NCBI RefSeq assembly: GCF_051401765.1
Contig: NW_027480467.1
Coordinates: 806,001 to 870,000 of the forward strand
DNA from: Calliopsis andreniformis
Lineage: Eukaryota; Arthropoda; Insecta; Hymenoptera; Andrenidae
DNA: 64,000 nt
Reading direction: 5' to 3'
Part shown: positions 52,533-61,140 of the stretch, one piece after another
How the letters are laid out: every line of letters starts with the position of its first letter
How positions within the stretch are numbered: position 1 is the first letter of the stretch
Position numbers and translations under genes: made by a program
The notes under the pieces: generated by a model
Seen by the model: the letters and a program-made list of their open reading frames with translations, nothing else
What the model was told of the DNA's origin: nothing
Database searches by the model: none

Positions 52533-55392
52533 AGGATTGGGGACTGAGTGTTGAGGGTTGAGTGATGAGAATTGATGTTTGTGGATAGAGATTTGAAGAT
52601 TGCAGGTTGTGTATTGAGTGTTGAAACCTGTGAATTGAGGGTATTCTATTGTGGATTGAGGATTCACAACTGATTGCTGAGGACTAAGGGCGGAAGATTG
52701 AGGATTCAGGATTGAGGATTCAGGATTGAGGTTTGAGGACTGAGGATTGAGGGTTGAGGATTGAAGATTGAGGATTGGGGATTGAGGATTGAAGATTGAG
52801 GATTCGGTATTGAGGATTGAGGATTGAGGATTGAAGATTGAATATTGATGATTGAAGGTTGAGGATCGAGGATTGAGGGTTGTGGATTGAGGACGAGGAC
52901 TGAGCGTTGAGTATTGACGTTTGAGGTCTGTGGATTAAGGATTGAGGATTGAGAATTGAGGATTGAGGATTGAGGATTGAAGATTTAGTATTGAGGATTG
53001 AAGATTGAGGATTGAGGATTGATGATTGAGGATTGAGGATTGAGGATTGAAGACTGAGGATTGGGTATTGAAGATTAAGGATTGAGGACTGAGGATTGAG
53101 TGTTGAGAATTGATGTTTGAGGATTGGGATTTGATTATTGAATTTTGTGAATCGAGTATTGAACCATGAGAATTCAGGATATTCTATTGGGTATTGAGAA
53201 TTGTGGATTGATGGTTGAGTATTGAGGATTGATGGCTTAGGGTTGTGTGTTGAATATTGAGAATTGAGGATTGGGGATTGAGGATTGAGTATTGAGGACT
53301 GAAGATTGAGGATTGAGGATTGAGGATTGAAGATTAAGGACTGAGTGTTGATGGTTGTGTGATGAGGATTGATGTTTGTGGATTGAGATTTGAAGATTGA
53401 AGAATGGGGATTGAGTATTGAAAACTGTGAATTGAGGATATTCTATTGATGATTGAGGATTGACAATTGATTTTTGAAGACTGAGGGCTGAAGATTGAGT
53501 ATTCAGGATTGTGGATTCGGGATTCAGGTTTGAGGACTGAGGATTCAGGGTTGAGGATTGAGGATTGAGGATTGACGCTTGAGGATTGAGGGTTGAGGAA
53601 GGAGGATTGAAGAGATAGGTCTGAGTGTTGAGGATTGAGTGTTGAGAATTCATGTTTGTGGATTGAGATTTGATTATTGAATATTGTGGATTGAGTACTG
53701 AACCATGAGAATTCAGGATATTCTATTGAGCATTGAGAATTGAGGATTGATGATTGAGTATTGAGGATTGATGGTTGAGGGATGAGTGTTGAATATTGAG
53801 GATTGAGGATTGAGCATTGAGGATTGAGGATTGAGGATTGAAGATTCAGTATTGATGATTGAAGATGGGAGGAATGAGGATTGTGGGTTGAGGATTGAGG
53901 ACGAGGACTGACGGCTGAGGATTGAGGTTTGAGGGTTGTGGATTGAGGATTGAGAATGAGGGCTGAGGGTTGAGGATTGAGGTTTGAGTATAGAATCCTG
54001 AGAATTCAGGCTATTCTATTGAGTATTGAGAATTGAGGATTGATGGTTGAGTATTGAGGATTGAGGATTGAGGATTGAGGATTGAGTGTCGAAGATTGAG
54101 GATTGATGATTGAGCATTGATGATTGAGGATTGAGGATTCAGGATTGAGGATTGAAGATTGAGTGTTGAGGATTGAAGATTGAGGATTGAGGATTGAGTA
54201 TTGAGGATTGAGTATTGAGGATAGAAGGTTGAGGATTGGGGACTGAGGGTTGAAGATTGAGGATTGAGGATTGAGGATTGTGGATTCAGGGTTGAGGATT
54301 GAAGATTCAGTATTGAGGATTGAAGATTGAGAATTGAGGATTGAGGATTGAACATTGAGGACTGAGTGTTGTGGTTTGAGTGATGAGAATTGGTGTTTGT
54401 GGATAGAGGTTTGAAGATTGCAGATTGAGTATTGAGTATTGAAAACTGTGAATTGAGGATATTCTATTGAGGATTGAGGATTGACTACTGATTGTTGTGG
54501 TCTGAGGGCTGAAGATTGAGGACTCAGGATTGAGGATTCAGAATTGAGGTTTGAGGACTGAGGATTGAGGATTGAAGATTGATTATTGAGGATCCAAGCC
54601 TGGCAATTGAGTATTGAGGATTGAGGATTGAGGATTGAGTATTGAGGATTGAAGATTCAGTATTGAGGATTGAAGATTAAGATTGGGGATTGAGGGTTGA
54701 AGACTGAGTATTGAGGACTGGAGGTTGACGATTGAGGATTGAGGATTGAGGATTGAGGATTGAGGATTGAGGATTGAACATTGAGGATTGAGGATTGAGG
54801 ATTGAGGATTGAGGATTGAGGATTGAATGTTGAATATTGATGAATGAAGATTGAGGATTGAGGATTGAATGTCGTGGATTGAGGACGAGGACTGAGGGTT
54901 GAGTATTGATACTTGAGGCCTGAGGATTGAGGATTGAGGATTACGAATTGAGGATTGAGGATTTAAGATTGAGGATTGTGTATTGACGATTGAAGAATGA
55001 GGATTGAGGATTGAGGACAGAGGATTGAGGATTGAAGATTGAGTATTGAGGATTGAAGATTGACGATTGAGGATTGAGGATTGAGGATTGAGGATTGAGG
55101 ATTGAGGGTTGAGGATTGAAGATAAAGTATTGAGGATTGAAAATTGAGGATTGAGGATAGAGGACTGAGGACTGAAAACTGTGAATTGAGTATATTCTAT
55201 TGAGGATTGAGGATTGACAACTGATTGTTGAGGACTGAGGGCTGAAGATTGAGGGTTCCGGATTGAGGATTCAGAATTGAAATTTGAGGACTGAGCATTG
55301 AGGATTGAAGATTGAGTGTTGAGGATTGAAGATTAAGATTGATGATTGAGGATTGAGCACTGAGGATTCAGGATTGAGGATTGAAGGTTCAG
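52533..55392. repeat. 2.86-kb segment, copy 1 of the 8608-bp duplication
   Basis: This matches 61141-64000 at offset 8608, up to the right edge of the window, so the true repeat is longer. It spans an A anchor near 52617, the fourth 942-bp block and the following GGCTATTC anchor near 54002. Differences are sparse, for example GAGGAAGGAGG near 53596 against GAGGATGGAGG in the second copy. Confidence 0.9.
52797..53740. repeat. 942-bp block, copy 4 of 5
   Basis: This has the same layout as the other copies, with B anchors near 53169 and 53709 and an A anchor near 53414. It reads GGATTCGGTATTG at its left edge where copy 1 has GGATTTGGTATTG, a variant shared only with copy 5. Confidence 0.87.
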
Positions 55393-58260
55393 TATTGAGG
55401 ATTGAAGATTGAGAATTGAGGATTGAGGATTGAACATTGAGGACTGAGTGTTGAGGGTTGAGTGATGAGAATTGGTGTTTGTGGATAGAGATTTGAAGAT
55501 TGCAGATTCAGTATTGAGTATTGAAAACTGTGAATTGAGTATATTCTATTGAGGATTGAGGATTGACAACTGATTGTTGAGGACTGAGGGCTGAAGATTG
55601 AGGGTTCCTGATTGAGGATTCAGAATTGAAATTTGAGGACTGAGCATTGAGGATTGAAGATTGAGTATTGAGGATTGAAGATTGAGAATTGAGGATTGAG
55701 GATTGAGGATTGAGGATGAGGGCTGGGGGTTGAGGATTGAGGTTTGAGGACTGAGGACGGAGGATTGAGGATTGAGAATTGAGGATTGAGGATTGAGGGT
55801 TGAAGATTGAGGATTGGGTATTGAGGATTGAAGAATGAGGATTGAGGATTGAGGATTGAGGATTGAGGATTGAAGATTGAGTATTGAGGATTGAAGATTG
55901 ACGGTCGACGATTGAGAATTGAGGATTGAGTATTTAGGATTGAGGATTGAGGATTGAGGATTGAGGATTGAGGTTTGTGGATTGAGGACGAGGACTGAGG
56001 GTTGAATATTTATGTTTTGAGGTCTGACGATTGAGGATTGAGGATTGAGAATTGAGGATTGAGGATTGAGGATTGAAGATTGAGGATTGGGTATTGAGGA
56101 TTGAAGGATGCTGATTGAGGATAGAGGATTGAGGATTGAGGATTGAATATTGAGTATTGAGTATTGAAGATCGACTATTGAGGATTGCGAATTGAGGATT
56201 GAGGGTTGAGGATTGAGGATTGAAGGTTGAGTATTGAGGATTGAAGGTTGAGGATTGTGGATTGAGGATTGAAGGTTGAGGCTTGAATATTGAGGATTGG
56301 GGACTGAGTGTTGAGGGTTGAGTGATGAGAATTGATGTTTTTGGATAGAGATTTGAAGATTGCAGGTTGAGTATTGAGTATTGAAAACTGTGAAATCATG
56401 ATATTCTATTGAGGATTGAGGATGGACCACTGATTGTTGACGACTGAGGGCTGAAGATTGAGGATTCAGGATTGAGGATTCAGGATTGAGGTTTGAGGAC
56501 TGAGGATTGAGGATTGAGGATTGAGGATTGAGGATTGAGGATTGAGGATTGAAGACTGAGGATTGGGTATTGAGGATTGAACATTGAGGATTGAGGATTG
56601 AGGTTTGAGGAGTGAAGATTGAGGATTGAGGATTGAGGATTGAGGATTGAAGATTGAGGATTGAGGGTTGAGGATTGAAGATTGAATACTGATGATTAAA
56701 GATTGAGGGTTGAGGATTGAGGGTTGTGGATTGAGGACGAGGACTGAGTGTTGAATATTGATGTCTGAGGTCTGAGGATTGAGGATTGAGAATTGAGAGT
56801 TGAGGATTGAGGATTGAAGATTGAGGATTGGGTATTGAGGATTGACGAATGAGGATTGAGGATTGCGAATTGAGGATTGAAGGTTGGGTATTGAGGATTG
56901 AAGATTGAGGATTGAGGATTGAGGATTGAGGATTGGGGATTGAGGATTGCGGATTGAAGATTCAGTATTGAGCATTGAAGATTCAGAATTGAGGATGAGG
57001 ATTGAACATTGAGTACTGAGTGCTGAGGGTTGAGTGATGAGAATTTATGTTTCTGGATAGAGATTTGAAGATAGCAGATTGAGTATTGAGTATTGAAAAC
57101 TGTGAATTGAGGATATTCTATTGAGGATTGAGGATTGAGGATTGAGGATTGAAGACTGAGGATTGGGTATTGAGGATTGAACATTGAGTATTGAGTGTTG
57201 AGTATAGAGGATTGAGGATTGAGGATTGAAGGTTGAATATTCATGACTGAATATTGAGGATTTAGGATTGAGGGTTGTGGATTGACGACGAGGACAGAGG
57301 GTTGAGTATTGATGTTTGAAGTCTGAGGATTCAGGATTGAGGATTGAGAATTGAGGATTGAGGATTGAGGATTGAAGATTGAGGATTCGGCATTGCGGAT
57401 TGAAGAATGAGGATTGGGGAGTGAGGACTGAGGATTGTGGATTGCAGATTGAGTATTGAGGATTGAAGATTGAGTATTGAGGATTGAGGATTGAGGATTG
57501 AGGATTGAGGATTGAGGATTGAGGATTGAGGATTGAAGGTTGAGGATTGGGTATTGAGGATTGGAGAACGAGGATTGAGAACTGAGGATTGAGTATTGAG
57601 GATTGAAGATTGAGTACTGAGGAATGAAGATTGACGATTGAGAATTGAGAATTGAGGATTGAGGATTGAGGAATGAGCATTGAAGATTGAGAATTGATGA
57701 TTGGTGTTTGAGTATTGAGGATTAGGTATTGAGGATTGAGGATTGAGTATAGAAGACTGAGGATTGATGGTTGAGGATTGATGATTGAGTATTGAGGATT
57801 CAGGATTGAGGATTGAAGATTGAGTGTTGAGGATTGAAGATTGAGGATTGAGGATTGAGTATTGAGGGTTGGGTATTCAGGATAGAAGGTTCAGGATTGG
57901 GTACTGAGGGTTGAAGATTGAGGATTGAGGATTGAGGATTGAGGATTGAGGGTTGAGGATTGAAGATTCAGTATTGAGGATTGAAGATTGAGAGTTGAGG
58001 ATTGAGGATTGAGGATTGAAGATTGAGGATTGGGTATTGAGGGTTGAAGAATGAGGATTGAGGAATGAGGCTTGAGGATTGAGGATTGAAGATTGAGTAT
58101 TGAGGATTCAAGCCTGGCGATTGAGGACTGAGGATTGAGGATTGAGGATTGAGAATTCAGGATGGAGGATTGAAGATTGAGTATTGAGGATTGAGGATCG
58201 AGGATTGAGGATTGAGGATTGAGGATTGAAGATTGAGGATTGGGGACTGAGTGTTGAGGG

Positions 58261-61130
58261 ATGAGTGTTGAATATTGAGGATTGAGGATTGAGCATTGAG
58301 GATTGAGGATTGAGGATTGAATATTCAGTATTGATGATTGAAGATGGGAGGAATGAGGATTGAGGGTTGAGGATTGAGGACGAGGACTGACGGCTGAGGA
58401 TTGAGGTTTGAGGGTTGTGGATTGAGGATTGAGAATGAGGGCTGAGGGTTGAGGATTGAGGTTTGAGTATAGAATCCTGAGAATTCAGGCTATTCTATTG
58501 AGTATTGAGAATTGAGGATTGAGGATTGAGAATGAGGGCTGAGGGTTGAGGATTGAGGTTTGAGTATAGAATCCTGAGAATTCAGGCTATTCTATTGAGT
58601 ATAGAGAATTGAGGATTGATGGTTGAGTATTGAGGATTGAGGATTGAGGATTGAGGATTGAGTATAGAAGATTGAGGATTGATGATTGAGCATTGATGGA
58701 TGAGGATTGAGGATTCAGGATTGAGGATTGAAGATTGAGTGTTGAGGATTGAAGATTGAGGATTGAGGATTGAGTATTGAGGATTGAGTATTGAGGATAG
58801 AAGATTGAGGATTGGGGACTGAGGGTTGAAGATTGAGGATTGAGGATTGAGGATTGTGGATTCAGGGTTGAGGATTGAAGATTCAGTATTGAAGATTGAA
58901 GATTGAGAATTGAGGATTGAGGATTGAACATTGAGGACTGAGTGTTGTGGTTTGAGTGATGAGAATTGGTGTTTGTGGATAGAGGTTTGAAGATTGCAGA
59001 TTGAGTATTGAGTATCGAAAACTGTGAATTGAGGATATTCTATTGAGGATTGAGGATTGACTACTGATTGTTGTGGTCTGAGGGCTGAAGATTGAGGACT
59101 CAGGATTGAGGATTCAGAATTGACGTTTGAGGACTGAGTCTTGAGGATAGAAGATTGAGTATTGAGGATTGAAAATTGAGGATTGTGGAGTGTCGATTGA
59201 GGATTGAGGATGAGGGCTGAGGGTTGAGGATTGAGGTTTGAGGAATGAGGACCGAGGATTGAAGATTGAGAATTGAGGATTGAGGACTGAGGATTGAGGA
59301 TTGAGAGTTGAGGATTGAGTATTGAGGATTGAAGATTGAGGATTGGGTATTGAGGGTTGAAGAATGAGGATTGAGGAATGAGGCTTGAAGATTGAGGATA
59401 GAAGATTGAGTATTGAGGATCCAAGCCTGGCAATTGAGGATTGAGGATTGAGGATTGAGGATTCAGTATTGAGGATTGAAGATTGAGTATTGAGGATTGA
59501 AGATTACGATTGAGGATTGAGGGTTGAAGACTGAGTATTGAGGATTGGAGGTTGACGATTGAGGATTGAGGATTGAGGATTGAGGATTGAGGATTGAGGA
59601 TTGAACATTGAGGATTGAGGATTGAGGATTGAATGCTGAATATTGATGAATGAAGATTGAGGATTGAGGATTGAATGTCGTGGATTGAGGACGAGGACTG
59701 AGGGTTGAGTATTGATACTTGAGGCCTGAGGATTGAGGATTGAGGATTGCGAATTGAGGATTGAGGATTTAAGATTGAGGATTGGGTATTGACGATTGAA
59801 GAATGAGGATTGAGGATTGAGGACAGAGGATTGAGGGTTGAAGATTGAGTATTGAGGATTGAAGATTGACGATTGAGGATTGAGGATTGAGGATTGAGGA
59901 TTGAGGATCGAGGGTTGAGGATTGAAGATAAAGTATTGAGGATTGAAAATTGAGGATTGAGGATAGAGGATTGAGGATTGAAAACTGTGAATTGAGTATA
60001 TTCTATTGAGGATTGAGGATTGACAACTGATTGTTGAGGTCTGAGGGCTGAAGATTGAGGGTTCCGGATTGAGGATTCAGAATTGAAATTTGAGGACTGA
60101 GCATTGAGGATTGAAGATTGAGTATTGAGGATTGAAGATTAAGATTGAGGATTGAGGATTGAGGACTGAGGATTCAGGATTGAGGATTGAAGGTTCAGTA
60201 TTGAGGATTGAAGATTGAGAACTGAGGATTGAGGATTGAACATTGAGGACTGAGTGTTGAGGGTTGAGTGATGAGAATTGGTGTTTGTGGATAGAGATTT
60301 GAAGATTGCAGATTCAGTATTGAGTATTGAAAACTGTGAATTGAGTATATTCTATTGAGGATTGAGGATTGACAACTGATTGTTGAGGACTGAGGGCTGA
60401 AGATTGAGGGTTCCTGATTGAGGATTCAGAATTGAAATTTGAGGACTGAGCATTGAGGATTGAATATTGAGTATTGAGGATTGAAGATTGAGAATTGAGG
60501 ATTGAGGATTGAGGATTGAGGATGAGGGCTGGGGGTTGAGGATTGAGGTTTGAGGACTGAGGACGGAGGATTGAGGATTGAGAATTGAGGATTGAGGATT
60601 GAGGGTTGAAGATTGAGGATTGGGTATTGAGGATTGAAGAATGAGGATTGAGGATTGAGGATTGAGGATTGAGGATTGAAGATTGAGTATTGAGGATTGA
60701 AGATTGACGGTCGAGGATTGAGAATTGAGGATTGAGTATTGAGGATTGAGGATTGAGGATTGAGGATTGAGGATTGAGGTTTGTGGATTGAGGACGAGGA
60801 CTGAGGGTTGAATATTTATGTTTTGAGGTCTGACGATTGAGGATTGAGGATTGAGAATTGAGGATTGAGGATTGAGGATTGAAGATTGAGGATTGGGTAT
60901 TGAGGATTGAGGGTTGAGGATTGAAGATTGAGGATAGGGTATTGAGGATTGAAGAATGCTGATTGAGGATTGAGGATTGAGGATTGAGGATTGAATATTG
61001 AGTATTGAGGATTGAAGATCGACTATTGAGGATTGCGAATTGAGGATTGAGGGTTGAGGATTGAGGATTGAAGATTGAGTATTGAGGATTGAAAGTTGAG
61101 GGTTGTGGATTGAGGATTGAAGGTTGAGGC
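58261..61130. repeat. 2.9-kb segment, copy 2 of the 11.1-kb-spaced duplication
   Basis: This is the second copy of 47247-50019. It begins abruptly at ATGAGTGTTGAATATTG, directly after a stretch that matches 27.3-27.43 kb, so 58260/58261 is a visible junction between two repeat families. It ends near 61130-61141, where the sequence switches to the 8608-bp-offset family. Confidence 0.88.
58431..58624. repeat. 97-bp local tandem duplication of a B anchor
   Basis: The string GAGAATGAGGGCTGAGGG starts at 58431 and again at 58528, and each copy runs through a B anchor with GGCTATTC. The 97-bp step is 13 heptamers plus 6 nt, in keeping with one 6-nt unit in the duplicated piece. The 47-kb copy of this segment has a single anchor here, so the doubling is later than the large duplication. 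Confidence 0.9.
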
Positions 61131-61140
61131 TTGAATATTG

